Positions 9,051 through 18,524 are shown, numbered from the stretch's first letter. The stretch: DNA of 64,000 nucleotides from JAAYAY01 sp963674575 (GCA_963674575.2 CAXXQT010000006.1:186001-250000), one strand, 5' to 3'. The notes: generated from the sequence alone by a model not told the origin. Numbers and translations are program-made.

Positions 9051-9404
9051 CTACTCGACCGACTCCGCCTCGACTTCTTCCGGTCCGAGTTCCTTGACGA
9101 ACCCGCTACGGTGGCGGTCTTGAATCTTCTCTTTGTATTTACGCAGCTGCTGTTCCACTTTGTGAATTGCCGTATCCAAAGCCGCCATCAACTCTTCGGA
9201 TTGAGCCGTGGCCACAAAATCGTGCTTGTGCTCCGCCGACACCCGTAGATCAACCGCCGGGGCATCCCGGCGCTCCAAGTCTACGGTTACCGCGATTTCC
9301 GTAAGCCTTTCGAAGAAGCGAGTCAGCTTTTCAACCCTCGCAGTGATCTTCTCCTGGGTTGCATCACTCACGTTCCCGTGCCGGGTGGAAATTCGGATTT
9401 GCAC
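9051..9404 (-). CDS. hpf: Ribosome hibernation promoting factor (HPF/RaiA family)
   Basis: 117 residues starting at GTG 9404. This start is fixed by AAGGAGG nine bases upstream and gives the canonical N-terminus VQIRISTRHGNVSDATQEKI. A longer in-frame reading from 9497 would add 31 residues unlike the family. The core has the beta-alpha-beta-beta-beta-alpha pattern ending in MAALDTAIHKVEQQLRKYKE. It lacks the long C-terminal dimerisation domain, so it is a short HPF. It binds the 30S decoding region in stationary phase and stabilises inactive ribosomes. It leads the hpf-ptsN-ptsH-ptsI set, about 200 bp before ptsN. Confidence 0.92.
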   Translation of the reverse strand: MQIRISTRHGNVSDATQEKITARVEKLTRFFERLTEIAVTVDLERRDAPAVDLRVSAEHKHDFVATAQSEELMAALDTAIHKVEQQLRKYKEKIQDRHRSGFVKELGPEEVEAESVE

Positions 9405-9944
9405 CGATCTTGCCTCCTTGGGTTTTGACTGATAGATCATGTACGACCTGTCAGCAGTCAAACCGACCATTGTAGCCGAACCGAGATAGGTCGACAAATG
9501 GAGCGGTCGAAGAAAAATGCTTCAGAAGCCTCTGACTTATCTCCAAAACTTAGCTTGCTGTTCTTCCGTTGCCAACAAAAACCGAAACTCTCCTGAACGC
9601 AGTAAGCTGCTGTGCGTAAAGATCTTACGGGAGGTGGCTCTCGCTTGTTCTGCTGGCTCAACTTCCGATGATCTTCATTTTACGGAATGCAGCATTCAGA
9701 AAAATCCGGCTGGCGGGGAGTCGGTTAGTACCTACGAGGGGGTGTCGTGTCTTGGGGACGCAGTTCGGCTTTGTCAGTTAGAAATCTAACCTATGGTTGT
9801 CGTAGTAGCCACGTGAGGGGCGGTGTTGTCCGTGCCTTGCTGCGGTTCTGTCTGGCCCTGATCCGAGTTTCCGAGGGACAGGCGACACAACCGCGAAATC
9901 TCAATCATCCTTCCCTGGAAATCGGTCTCGTGGATTATTCGACG
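9405..9944. other. Divergent spacer between hpf and hemerythrin genes
   Basis: 540 bp, less GC-rich than the flanks, with no supported gene. It must carry the promoters for hpf (left) and the hemerythrin fusion (right). A small palindrome CGTAAAGATCTTACG lies near 9616-9630. Frames extending both neighbouring genes into this region look non-coding. Confidence 0.5.
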
Positions 9945-10829
9945 ATGACAGAGGGGCCTCCCTCGATTCAATGGCGCGATTATTACAGTGTTGGCGATCG
10001 CCAGATTGACGAGCAGCATAAGAAGGTCATCGAAATGATCAACTGGCTGTATGAGGTGATCTGGGAGGGGGGCGATCGGAGTTCGCTTCCCACGCTGATG
10101 CGTCGGATCAGCGAATACACGGTATCGCATTTTGAGGCGGAAGAGAAAGCGATGCGCGAGGCCGGATTCCCGGGATTCGCCTCGCACAAGGAAATCCACG
10201 ACAAGCTCGCCGACAAGACTCGGGACATGCTGTTTGGAAGCCTTCAGGCGAGCGGTCCCGACGTGCGAGACGTACTCCGTTTCCTGAAACAGTGGTGGAT
10301 CAATCATATTACGGGAGACGACAAGGAATACGTGTCGTATCTCAAGAATGCGAGGCGGGATGCCCGGAATCTGGTCCTCGTGGAGTACGAGTTGAGTGAA
10401 TTGATCGATGCCCTTGCTGATAACGAGGGCCGCTTCCGCCACTATTATGAGATCATGGCCAATTGCCTCCCCCAGTTTCGCGAAGTTTGGGATACGCTTC
10501 AGGCGCAGGAAGGCCAGCACGCGGAGGCGATGCGTCAGATTCGCCGCTTCATTGAGGAGTCGCCAGCGCGGTTTGGCGTGGGGAAGTTCTCGCCGCAGAC
10601 GGCTCGCATGATGAGTCGCGATATCGACCAGATGATCGCCAAAATCGAACGTGGTGAGGCGCATCCTCGCTACGCCCTCTCCTTTGCCCGGGATATCGAG
10701 CAGTCCCTGGTGGAATCGGACCTGGAAGAAGCGATCTGGACCGACGTGGCTGAGGTGAAGGACGTTCTTTCCCGGCTCAGTCGCGAGTCGGTGGGGCACC
10801 GCAATCTGCTTCTTCAGGTGGACGTCTGA
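9945..10829 (+). CDS. Bacteriohemerythrin with C-terminal ferritin-like domain
   Basis: 294 residues from ATG 9945; upstream in-frame sequence does not look coding. Residues 1-135 form a hemerythrin domain with the full di-iron ligand set: H25 (DEQH), H62 and E66 (SHFEAEE), H81 and H85 (HKEIH), H121 and D126 (NHITGDD). Such domains bind O2 or sense oxygen or iron. Residues about 150-290 are a second helical region with LQAQEGQHAEAM and ESVGHRN, giving ExxH and ExxxH patterns typical of ferritin/rubrerythrin-like four-helix bundles. The assignment of this second domain is inference. No signal peptide is seen, so the protein should be cytoplasmic. It stands alone with its own spacer. Confidence 0.85.
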   Translation: MTEGPPSIQWRDYYSVGDRQIDEQHKKVIEMINWLYEVIWEGGDRSSLPTLMRRISEYTVSHFEAEEKAMREAGFPGFASHKEIHDKLADKTRDMLFGSLQASGPDVRDVLRFLKQWWINHITGDDKEYVSYLKNARRDARNLVLVEYELSELIDALADNEGRFRHYYEIMANCLPQFREVWDTLQAQEGQHAEAMRQIRRFIEESPARFGVGKFSPQTARMMSRDIDQMIAKIERGEAHPRYALSFARDIEQSLVESDLEEAIWTDVAEVKDVLSRLSRESVGHRNLLLQVDV

Positions 10830-11092
10830 GGGGCAGGGTTGCCGACACAAAGCGGCAACGGTCTCATGTCTCGTTGTCTCTTATTCAACGCAAGTTCGAG
10901 GAAGCGCGGACTTTCAGGCGTGTGCGCGTTGCGGTCGGAAGATCTCAGGGCTATGATTCGATCGGGTCTTGACGGCCCCGTGATCGCTTTTTAGAGCCGC
11001 TATCATAACCACAGGCTGCGTACGCGGATGCCCGCGGGTCTTGTTAGGGCTTCTCAAAGAACCATCGGTTGCTCGAATCCGTGTCCCTGCCC

Positions 11093-14000
11093 ATGACGAT
11101 GCAACAATTTGGCGGTCTTGCCGCCACGCTCCTGGTCGTGTCCTGTCTGTCCAGTGTGACGCCTGCCGCTGAAATGCCGCGGACTCTTGTGGACGCCCAC
11201 TTCTTCCCGCCACAAGCCCAAGCCGCAGTGGCCGGCTTTCAGGTTCTGGGCGGCGATTGGAAGGTGGCCGACGGCGTTGTCTCCGTCGGCGCCGGTCGGG
11301 GGCCGAAACTCGTTCTGGAAGACGTTTCCCTGTCGACGGGCAAGGTCGGCGCTGAGGTGTTTTTCACCGATAAACGAGGCGGCAACGTGGGGTTGCTCGT
11401 CAAGGTGAGCGACGCCGCCGTCGGAGCCGACAACTGGAACGGCTACGAAATCTCGCTCTACGCCGACAGGCAGGTGCTGCACCTGGGCCGGCACCGGCAG
11501 AATTATGAGCCGATTTGCCACGTTCCCTGCAGGGTTCCGGTGGGCGAGTGGATCCCGCTCTCCGTCGAGATGACGGAGACCACCCTGAGCATCTACGTAC
11601 AGGACAAACTGATCCACCGTTTCGAAGACAAAGAACACCCGCTCCGCGCGGGGCAGATCGCCTTGCGCCCGTGGCAGCGGGAGGCACGCTACCGGAATCT
11701 GTGGATCGAAAAGGACGGCGGGCGCGAAGAGATTCCCCTTGCGTCTCCCGGCAACTCGGCGCCGGCTGTCTGCCGCGGTTGGAAGGCATGTTCGTCCGGA
11801 ACGGCCAAGGGAAGCTACTCGATCGAATCGTCCGGCCCTTTCGGAAAACGGGCTTCGCAACGAATCGCGTTCAACGAGGGACGAGGCGAGGTGGGGATCG
11901 CCTATCGTAATCCTGGAGGCGAAGGGTTCGGACTGGTCGGAGGACGCCCCTACAACGGCTATCTTTGGGCGAAAGCTGTCGGGACGCCGGTCGACGTTGT
12001 TCTTGGGTTTCGCAACGAAGCCGGTGAATTCAAAGCCCAGGCCCACGCCGCCGTGGGGGCAGAAGCGATGCAGCCCATCCCGTTTTCGATGGTTGCTCGC
12101 GGGTCATGCACTCAGACCCGCTTCGTCGCCCAATTGGAATCACCCGGTTCTGTCGAACTGTCCCGCGTCTATCTGGAGCCCGGCGATTGGGCCTGGCCGG
12201 AAGAACTCCGCCGGGAATCGCTGCCGCCCATGGTCGTTGTGACACGGTACCCGCTGAGCGCCCCCAACGCCGTTGCCCTGGATCTCTGGATGTCCCAGCC
12301 GCGGGCGCCGGGTTGCAGCATCCGTATCGTCGATCCCGCTCGCCCCGGGCTGCCGGGACGCACGATCTTCGAGGATCCCGACGGCTGCGTCTACGATATG
12401 AATCTCTCCGATGATGCCCAGACGGTGTTTTTCTCCTATCGCCGCAAGGGGGAGGCTCATTGGCATCTCTGGCGAATCAACAGCGACGGCAGCGATCTCC
12501 GGCAGTTGACGGAGGGCGCCTTCTACGACGTGAGTCCGTGCCCCATGCCAAACGGCGACGTGGTTTTCGTTTCCACGCGTCGGTTCGGCCACACGGTTTG
12601 CCAGCCGGGCCCTGCGTCGAACCTCTACTGCATGTCGCCTGACGGGGAGAACGTCCGCTGCGTGAGCATGAACACGTTGTCGGACTTCAGCCCCCAGATG
12701 CTTCCCGACGGACGCGTTTTGTTCACCCGCTGGGAGTACATTGATCGCGACCTGACCTATCGCCAGAGCCTTTGGACCCAGTACCCGGACGGGACCGTCT
12801 ACCAGTTGTTCTTCGGCAACACGGTTCGCGACGTGGGCACCTTCTGGCAAGCACGGCCCATGCCCGGACGCAACGACCGGGTCGTGGCCACCTTTGCCCC
12901 GCACCACGGCTTTCCTCATGGCGCCATCGGCCTGATCGATCGGAGCGCTGGACCCGAAGAGCCCAAAGGAAAGGGGTTTCGCTATATCACGGACGAGTTC
13001 GGCTCGATTGCCGACATTCGCCGAGAGTGGTCCTACCGCGATCCGTTTCCCTTGAGCGACCGCTCCTTCTTCTGTTCTCACGGCAGCGCCGAACTGCAGC
13101 AGTATCGTGCCTTTCTTCTTGACGGGGACGGGCGAAAGCGTCTTCTGTACGAGGATTCCGTCCAGAGTTGCTACTTTCCCATTCCCCTGCAGGCCAAGGA
13201 GACGCCGGTTACCATTCCGGATCGCGTCGACGGCGTACCGTCGGCCCCCGACACGACGAAGGACAACTCTACCGGCACGGTCATGCTGGCCGACGTTTAC
13301 GACGGTCTGGAACCGACCATTGCCCGGGGACGGGTGAAGACGATTCGTGTCATGGAACAGGTTCGCAAGACGGAGGATCTTGTTTCCCGTGCTTTCGACC
13401 AGTCGCCGCTGATGAGTTACGGCACCTACTACGCCAAGCGTGACTGGGGGTCCGTGCCCGTCGAGAAAGACGGTTCGGCTCATTTTCGTGTGCCAGCCCT
13501 TCGCGAAATCTACTTCCAGGTGCTCGATGAAGAGGGGCGGGAACTGCAGCGGATGACCTCCGCCCTGCAGGTCATGCCCGGCGAGCGCATCAGTTGCCTC
13601 GGATGCCATGAAGCGCGGCAGACGTCGCCGCGATCCACCGCGCGTATGCCCCTTGCCGTGGGGCATCCGCCTCGCGACCTGACGCCGCCCGTGTGGGGCA
13701 GCGATGGGATTCTGGATTTTCCGTCCCTGGTGCAGCCCGTGCTGGACAAGCACTGCACGTCGTGTCACGGCGGCGCGGATCCGGCCGGCGGTTACGATCT
13801 GACGGGCGACAAGACTCGCTACTTCAGCATGGCCTACGACAACCTGCTGGGACGCAGTCGGTCCTATCGCCAGCACGACATGGGTACGGGCGAGATGTTG
13901 GAAGAAGAGGCTGCCAAGGGCAAGCCGCTGGTTCATTTCTTCTGGCTCCTCCGGACGCCGAGTGCCGTGAATCAGCCGCTCACGACGGGAGTTTTCGCCA

Positions 14001-14518
14001 GCCGATTGCTGGACTATTTCGAGGAGGCTCATGTGGGGCATCCGGTTCCGCTCCAGGATAAGCAGCGGGTCTACGCCTGGATCGACGCCAACGTTCCCTA
14101 TTACGGAACCTACGCCCACAGTCGTCCCAGCGCCCCGGGCCGGCGAGACCTTTGCTTCGATGCGGGCACGGGTCGGCCTTCCGAGTGGTACACCCGAGAT
14201 TACATGGGCGTCTATGACCGCCGTTGCGCCGGATGTCACGGCAAGCCGCAGGGCACGACGAACTGGGAAGGACGCTTCGCCTGGATGAACTTCACTCATC
14301 CCGAACGCAGTCCGGCCCTCACGGCGCACCTGGCCAAGGAATCGGGCGGACGGGGGCTCAGCACGTCCAAGGACGGCGAGCCGACCCTTCTTTTCTCGGA
14401 CACGAACGATGTCGACTATCGGAGCATGTTGGACGCGATTTCCGTCGGAAGACGCCTCTCTCTTGAAACGCCCCGCGCCGACATGCCCGGGTTTGCCGGG
14501 GGGAGGCCGGAGCCTTGA
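11093..14518 (+). CDS. HzsA-like exported multiheme protein 1
   Basis: 1141 residues. The start ATG 11093 begins a signal peptide (hydrophobic core LAATLLVVSCLS, cleavage near PAAEM). Residues about 30-230 look like a LamG/DUF1080-type beta-sandwich (NWNGYEISLYADRQVLHLG). Residues about 380-720 form a TolB-like propeller with repeated DG signatures (INSDGSDLRQL, SPDGENVRC, LPDGRVLFTRWEY), the pattern of hydrazine-synthase-alpha-like planctomycete proteins. The C-terminal third has three c-type heme motifs: CLGCH at about 835, CTSCH at about 888 and CAGCH at about 1045. It is probably periplasmic and redox-active. Family resemblance does not mean hydrazine synthesis; the substrate is unknown. 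REP repeats start about 10 bp after the stop. Confidence 0.8.
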   Translation: MTMQQFGGLAATLLVVSCLSSVTPAAEMPRTLVDAHFFPPQAQAAVAGFQVLGGDWKVADGVVSVGAGRGPKLVLEDVSLSTGKVGAEVFFTDKRGGNVGLLVKVSDAAVGADNWNGYEISLYADRQVLHLGRHRQNYEPICHVPCRVPVGEWIPLSVEMTETTLSIYVQDKLIHRFEDKEHPLRAGQIALRPWQREARYRNLWIEKDGGREEIPLASPGNSAPAVCRGWKACSSGTAKGSYSIESSGPFGKRASQRIAFNEGRGEVGIAYRNPGGEGFGLVGGRPYNGYLWAKAVGTPVDVVLGFRNEAGEFKAQAHAAVGAEAMQPIPFSMVARGSCTQTRFVAQLESPGSVELSRVYLEPGDWAWPEELRRESLPPMVVVTRYPLSAPNAVALDLWMSQPRAPGCSIRIVDPARPGLPGRTIFEDPDGCVYDMNLSDDAQTVFFSYRRKGEAHWHLWRINSDGSDLRQLTEGAFYDVSPCPMPNGDVVFVSTRRFGHTVCQPGPASNLYCMSPDGENVRCVSMNTLSDFSPQMLPDGRVLFTRWEYIDRDLTYRQSLWTQYPDGTVYQLFFGNTVRDVGTFWQARPMPGRNDRVVATFAPHHGFPHGAIGLIDRSAGPEEPKGKGFRYITDEFGSIADIRREWSYRDPFPLSDRSFFCSHGSAELQQYRAFLLDGDGRKRLLYEDSVQSCYFPIPLQAKETPVTIPDRVDGVPSAPDTTKDNSTGTVMLADVYDGLEPTIARGRVKTIRVMEQVRKTEDLVSRAFDQSPLMSYGTYYAKRDWGSVPVEKDGSAHFRVPALREIYFQVLDEEGRELQRMTSALQVMPGERISCLGCHEARQTSPRSTARMPLAVGHPPRDLTPPVWGSDGILDFPSLVQPVLDKHCTSCHGGADPAGGYDLTGDKTRYFSMAYDNLLGRSRSYRQHDMGTGEMLEEEAAKGKPLVHFFWLLRTPSAVNQPLTTGVFASRLLDYFEEAHVGHPVPLQDKQRVYAWIDANVPYYGTYAHSRPSAPGRRDLCFDAGTGRPSEWYTRDYMGVYDRRCAGCHGKPQGTTNWEGRFAWMNFTHPERSPALTAHLAKESGGRGLSTSKDGEPTLLFSDTNDVDYRSMLDAISVGRRLSLETPRADMPGFAGGRPEP

Positions 14519-14527
14519 ACCTCCAAC

Positions 14528-14665
14528 ACGCGCGGCCCGATGGGCCTGCGGTTAACCGCACGGCCAGCGGACGGCGTGTCGAAGCCGCAGAGCACTATGC
14601 CAGTTCACGCGCGGCCCGATGGGCCTGCGGTTAAACGATGTCGGCGGCCGGCGCGTTGAGGCGGC
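14528..14665. repeat. REP-like repeats, two copies upstream of the RAYT gene
   Basis: Two units, at 14528 and 14608, each carry CGCGGCCCGATGGGCCTGCG followed by GTTAA, with the hairpin GGCCC-GAT-GGGCC. The second overlaps the region just before the transposase start. The same unit appears four more times after the gene. Confidence 0.88.
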
Positions 14666-14675
14666 TGGCGAGGGG

Positions 14676-15302
14676 ATGCCGAACGTCATGATTCACGCCT
14701 ACCATGTGATCTTTGGCACTTATGGATTCTGGCTTCCGAACGACCCCCGTGGTTCGTGGTCGGACTTCGTTGGAGCTTGGGAACTCGCGAGGTTCGGAAA
14801 GGCCACCAAGAGCTTTGAACGTCACGAATTGACGGCGGAACAAGAACTCTTGCGACGGCTCGCAAAGGAGGCATTGCGGTATCCGCCTGTCGTTCTATCC
14901 GGGAGCCAGGCCCGAGCGGTTGGAAGAGGCTTTGCCCGCGGTGTGCAGAAGAGCGGATTGATCGTCTGGGCCTGCTCCGTTCTGCCGGAGCACGTCCACA
15001 TGGTGATCGCTCGCCACACCTACAAGGTTGAGCAGATCGTCAACCTGCTCAAGGGCGAAGCGACGAAGCGTCTCAAAGCAGAGAATCTCCATCCACTCAG
15101 CAAACACGCCGCCGCAGATGGTTCCATCCCCACGCCGTGGGCTCGCGGCAGGTGGAAGACCTATTTGGACAGCGAAGCGGCAATTGAAGACGCGATTCGA
15201 TATGTGGAGGAGAATCCGACGAAAGAAGACAAGCCCGAGCAAAAATGGTCGTTCGTCAGCAAATTCGCCGGCCTGGACCCAGGCTGGGTGACCTATCAGT
15301 GA
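14676..15302 (+). CDS. REP-associated tyrosine transposase (RAYT, Y1/HUH family)
   Basis: 208 residues from ATG 14676 (14688 is also possible). The HUH motif is H106-x-H108 in CSVLPEHVHMVIARH. The catalytic tyrosine is Y176 in AIRYVEENPTKED, the usual Y-x-x-x-N-P context. The N-terminal block YHVIFGTYGFWLPNDPRGSW is a common Y1-transposase start. RAYTs are single-strand nucleases that cut at REP hairpins and are thought to spread REPs while being domesticated themselves. This copy is intact and flanked by six copies of one REP. It lies between HzsA-like 1 and lemA. Confidence 0.9.
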   Translation: MPNVMIHAYHVIFGTYGFWLPNDPRGSWSDFVGAWELARFGKATKSFERHELTAEQELLRRLAKEALRYPPVVLSGSQARAVGRGFARGVQKSGLIVWACSVLPEHVHMVIARHTYKVEQIVNLLKGEATKRLKAENLHPLSKHAAADGSIPTPWARGRWKTYLDSEAAIEDAIRYVEENPTKEDKPEQKWSFVSKFAGLDPGWVTYQ

Positions 15303-15335
15303 ATCTTGAACCGCCGCGTCTGCTCACTCGCTCGC

Positions 15336-15660
15336 ACGCGCGGCCCGATGGGCCTGCGGTTAAGCGATGCGAGCGGCCGGCGAGTTGAAGCGGCAGACCG
15401 CTGCTCCAGCTCACTCGCTCGCACGCGCGGCCCGATGGGCCTGCGGTTAAACGATCCCAGCGGCCGGCGCGTCGAGGCGGCAGACCGCTGCTCCAGCTCA
15501 CTCGCTCGCACGCGCGGCCCGATGGGCCTGCGGTTAAACGATCCCAGCGGCCGGCGCGTTGAGGCGGCAGACCGCTGCTCCAGCTCACTCGCTCGCACGC
15601 GCGGCCCGATGGGCCTGCGGTTAAACGATGCGAGCGGCTGGCGAGTTGAAGCGGCGGCAA
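15336..15660. repeat. REP-like tandem array, four copies, 87-bp period
   Basis: Core units start at 15336, 15423, 15510 and 15597, spaced exactly 87 bp. Each has CGCGGCCCGATGGGCCTGCG then GTTAA, then an AGCGGCCGGCG-type segment and CGCTGCTCCAGCTCACTCGC. The array begins just after the RAYT stop. Each unit has a short perfect hairpin (GGCCC-GAT-GGGCC). Confidence 0.9.
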
Positions 15661-15943
15661 TTCCAACTCAATCCGCCGGTGGGGGGTAGACCGTGCCTCC
15701 CAATACTTGCCCCACCCCGGCGAATAGCATATAAACCAAGCCGTCTGAGCCCGGAAACGCCGAAGTGCCCCAACCACGCGGGGGCCATTGGGAGTCCGCG
15801 CACCGGCCAAATCGGGCAAGACACTGGAAACGCAGTCGGGGGCGGGTAGAATTCCCGAGCCGTCGGCTGTGAATTGTTGCGCACCACGGTAGATCCGCGT
15901 CCAGCCACAGAACTTGCAGTCCAAACCTCGGAAGGGGAGCCTC

Positions 15944-16543
15944 ATGTACGTCGTGATTTCGGTCGTCGTCGGTGTCCTTGTCGTCGCTTTGATCCTGGTG
16001 GTCATTGTCATCGGCATGTACAACAAGCTCGTCACGCTCCGCAACCGCTACAAGAATGCGTTTGCCCAGATCGACGTTCAGTTGAAGCGGCGTTACGACC
16101 TGATTCCCAACCTGGTGGAAACCGCCAAGGGCTACCTCAAGCACGAACGGGAAACGCTGGAAGCGGTGATTGCCGCACGCAACCAGGCCGCCTCGGCCGG
16201 CCAGGCCGCCGCGGCCAACCCGGGCGATCCTTCCGCCATGAAGAGCCTGGGCAGCGCCGAAGGGGCCCTGACCGGCGCCCTCGGGAGGTTGTTCGCCGTG
16301 GTCGAGGCCTATCCTGACCTCAAGGCCAACCAAAACATGTTGTCGCTCCAGGAGGAACTGACGTCCACCGAAAACAAGATCGCCTTCTCGCGACAGGCCT
16401 ACAACGACGGCGTGACCCTTTACAACACCCAGCGTGAAACGTTCCCCACGGTGATCATCGCGGGCATGTTCAACTTCCAGGAAGCCAACCTGTTCGAGAT
16501 TGAAGAGCCCAGCGAGCGCGAAGCGCCGAAGGTTTCGTTCTGA
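15944..16543 (+). CDS. LemA family protein
   Basis: 199 residues from ATG 15944, with GGAAGGGGAG upstream. One N-terminal membrane helix (residues about 2-24) is followed by the LemA signature YNKLVTLRNRYKNAFAQIDV then QLKRRYDLIPNLVETAKGYL, and helical repeats to the end. The C-terminal FPTVIIAGMFNFQEANLFEI is also typical. LemA proteins are single-pass with a soluble coiled-helix domain; their function is not settled. It lies 4 bp before the M48 protease gene, a pairing seen in many bacteria, so the two are surely co-transcribed. Confidence 0.93.
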   Translation: MYVVISVVVGVLVVALILVVIVIGMYNKLVTLRNRYKNAFAQIDVQLKRRYDLIPNLVETAKGYLKHERETLEAVIAARNQAASAGQAAAANPGDPSAMKSLGSAEGALTGALGRLFAVVEAYPDLKANQNMLSLQEELTSTENKIAFSRQAYNDGVTLYNTQRETFPTVIIAGMFNFQEANLFEIEEPSEREAPKVSF

Positions 16544-16547
16544 TCCG

Positions 16548-18524
16548 ATGAGCACCGGTTTCTTTCAGCAACAAGACGTTGCCAAGCGCAAGACGGGCCT
16601 GCTGGTTTTCCTCTTCAGTACGGCTGTGGTGGCGATCGTGGTGGCGGTTTATGCCGTCGTGGTGGCGGTCTACGTGAACCTCGATATCCATCACCAAGTG
16701 GCCGGCAATGCAGGCCCCGCCCCGCCCGTTTCGATTTGGGATCCCAAGCTGTTCGCCATCGTCACGCTGGCCACCGTGGCCGTTATCGCGTTGGGCAGTC
16801 TCTACAAGATGTCAGAGCTTTCTGCGGGCGGCGAGACAGTGGCCCTCATGCTGGGCGGGCGCCGAATCAACCCGATGAGCAAGGATTTTGCGGAGCGGCA
16901 ACTGATCAACGTGGTGGAAGAGATGGCTCTGGCCTCCGGCGTTCCGGTGCCGCCCGTCTATGTCCTCGACCACGAAGACAGCATCAACGCCTTTGCGGCG
17001 GGGCACCGTCCCGGCGACGCGGTTATCGGTGTTTCGCGAGGTTCGCTCGACTACCTCAGCCGCGACGAACTGCAGGGCGTGATGGCCCACGAGTTCAGCC
17101 ACATCCTCAACGGCGACATGCGGCTCAATCTTCGGCTTGTCGGCGTGCTTCACGGAATCCTCCTCCTGGCGATCATCGGCTACTACATCCTTCGCAGCGC
17201 CGGTCATTCGAGTGGTTCCAACAAGAAAGGCGGCGCGGCGGCGATCCTGCTCGTTGCTCTGGGGCTGATCATCATCGGCGGCGTGGGCCTGTTTTTCGGG
17301 CGCCTCATCAAGGCCGCCGTTTCCCGGCAACGGGAGTACCTGGCCGACGCCTCGGCCGTCCAGTTCACCCGCTACCCCGACGGGATTGCCGGTGCTCTGA
17401 AGAAGATCGGCGGTCTGACTCGTGGCTCGCGCATCCAGGACGCCCATGCCGGGGAAGTGAGCCACATGTTCTTCGGAGAGGCCGTTTCCGCCCTGGGGTT
17501 GAACTGGCTTGGCACCCATCCTCCCCTGGCCGATCGCATCCGGCGCATCGACCCCCAATTCAACGGCCGGTTCCCCAAAGTGAAACCCGTCCGGCGAAAG
17601 GAAGCGGAGGCTGCGGCCAAGAAGAAGGCAGACCCGCGTCACGCCCTGGGCCAGGCCGTTGGGCAGGTTCTCCCAGGAGCCGTACTTCCCGGCGCGGCGG
17701 GGGGCGTCATGGCGCCGGTCCTTGCCGTGCCCGGCATGGAACAGATCCTCTATGCCGCGGTCATTCTCGACAGCATGCCCCAGCCGGTTACGGCGGCCGT
17801 CCACGAGCCCTACGGGGCCCGGGCGATTGTCTACTGCCTTCTGCTGGACAAAGACGCGACGATTCGAAAGGAGCAACTGGAGGTTCTCCGGCAGCGGGCC
17901 GAACCGCAGTCTTATGAGGAGACCGTTCGTCTTGCCCCTCAGGTAGGCCAACTGGCGGCCGACGCCCGGATTCCTTTGGCGGACATGGCCATTCCCGCCC
18001 TGAAGGAGCTTTCTCCCGGTCAGTACGACACGTTCTGCGAGATTGTCGATGCCCTGGTTCAGGCCGACAACAAGATCGACCTGTTCGAGTACTCTTTGAG
18101 CAAGATGCTTCGCTCGACCCTGGACGTTCATTTCGGGCGGCGCAAGCCCACTCGCACTCAGTATTATGCTCTTGGACGATTGGGTGGTTCCGTGGCTATC
18201 GTTTTCGGGACGTTGGCCCATGCCGGTCAAAGCGACGCCGAGAAGGCCGCCGTGGCCTATCACGCCGCCATGCAACACGTCGATCGCTCCGAACCGCTGC
18301 CCCCGCGCTCCGAGTGTTCCCTCAGGGCCTTCGACGATGCTCTCGTCCAGTTGGCTTCCGCGTCGATGAAGTTGAAGCAGAAGATTCTCGACGCCTGCCA
18401 ACTGTGTGTCATTGCGGACCAGGAGGTTACCTCCCGGGAACGTGAGCTTCTTCGGGCGGTAGCTGCCGCCCTGGAGTGCCCCGTGCCCCTCACCCCATCG
18501 CAGGGCGGCATGGCCGGCAGCTGA
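16548..18524 (+). CDS. M48 family membrane metalloprotease
   Basis: 658 residues from ATG 16548, 4 bp after lemA. Two N-terminal membrane segments (about 22-48 and 67-84) precede the protease domain. The zinc motif HEFSH is at residues 181-185 (GVMAHEFSHILNGDMRLNLR), and SRQREYLADASAVQFTRYPD supplies the third zinc ligand Glu. Two more membrane segments lie between (LHGILLLAIIGYYIL and AAAILLVALGLIIIGGVGLFF). This is the HtpX-like layout. About 260 extra C-terminal residues after the protease domain are helical and longer than HtpX; in character they resemble a tellurite-resistance (TerB)-like region, a tentative reading. The role is probably membrane protein quality control. Confidence 0.9.
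   Translation: MSTGFFQQQDVAKRKTGLLVFLFSTAVVAIVVAVYAVVVAVYVNLDIHHQVAGNAGPAPPVSIWDPKLFAIVTLATVAVIALGSLYKMSELSAGGETVALMLGGRRINPMSKDFAERQLINVVEEMALASGVPVPPVYVLDHEDSINAFAAGHRPGDAVIGVSRGSLDYLSRDELQGVMAHEFSHILNGDMRLNLRLVGVLHGILLLAIIGYYILRSAGHSSGSNKKGGAAAILLVALGLIIIGGVGLFFGRLIKAAVSRQREYLADASAVQFTRYPDGIAGALKKIGGLTRGSRIQDAHAGEVSHMFFGEAVSALGLNWLGTHPPLADRIRRIDPQFNGRFPKVKPVRRKEAEAAAKKKADPRHALGQAVGQVLPGAVLPGAAGGVMAPVLAVPGMEQILYAAVILDSMPQPVTAAVHEPYGARAIVYCLLLDKDATIRKEQLEVLRQRAEPQSYEETVRLAPQVGQLAADARIPLADMAIPALKELSPGQYDTFCEIVDALVQADNKIDLFEYSLSKMLRSTLDVHFGRRKPTRTQYYALGRLGGSVAIVFGTLAHAGQSDAEKAAVAYHAAMQHVDRSEPLPPRSECSLRAFDDALVQLASASMKLKQKILDACQLCVIADQEVTSRERELLRAVAAALECPVPLTPSQGGMAGS

Noticed and set aside
10838..10860. 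Terminator after the hemerythrin gene
   Set aside because: GTTGCCG/CGGCAAC forms a hairpin but no T-run follows, so it cannot be called an intrinsic terminator with confidence.
12140..14329. 729-codon minus-strand open frame
   Set aside because: Antisense to HzsA-like 1, which has a signal peptide and three heme motifs; the shadow product has none.
15296..15689. Repeated coding frames and a possible CRISPR across the 87-bp array
   Set aside because: Repeats are contiguous 87-bp units with an internal hairpin beside a RAYT gene, with no unique spacers and no cas genes; encoded repeats are a by-product of the period.
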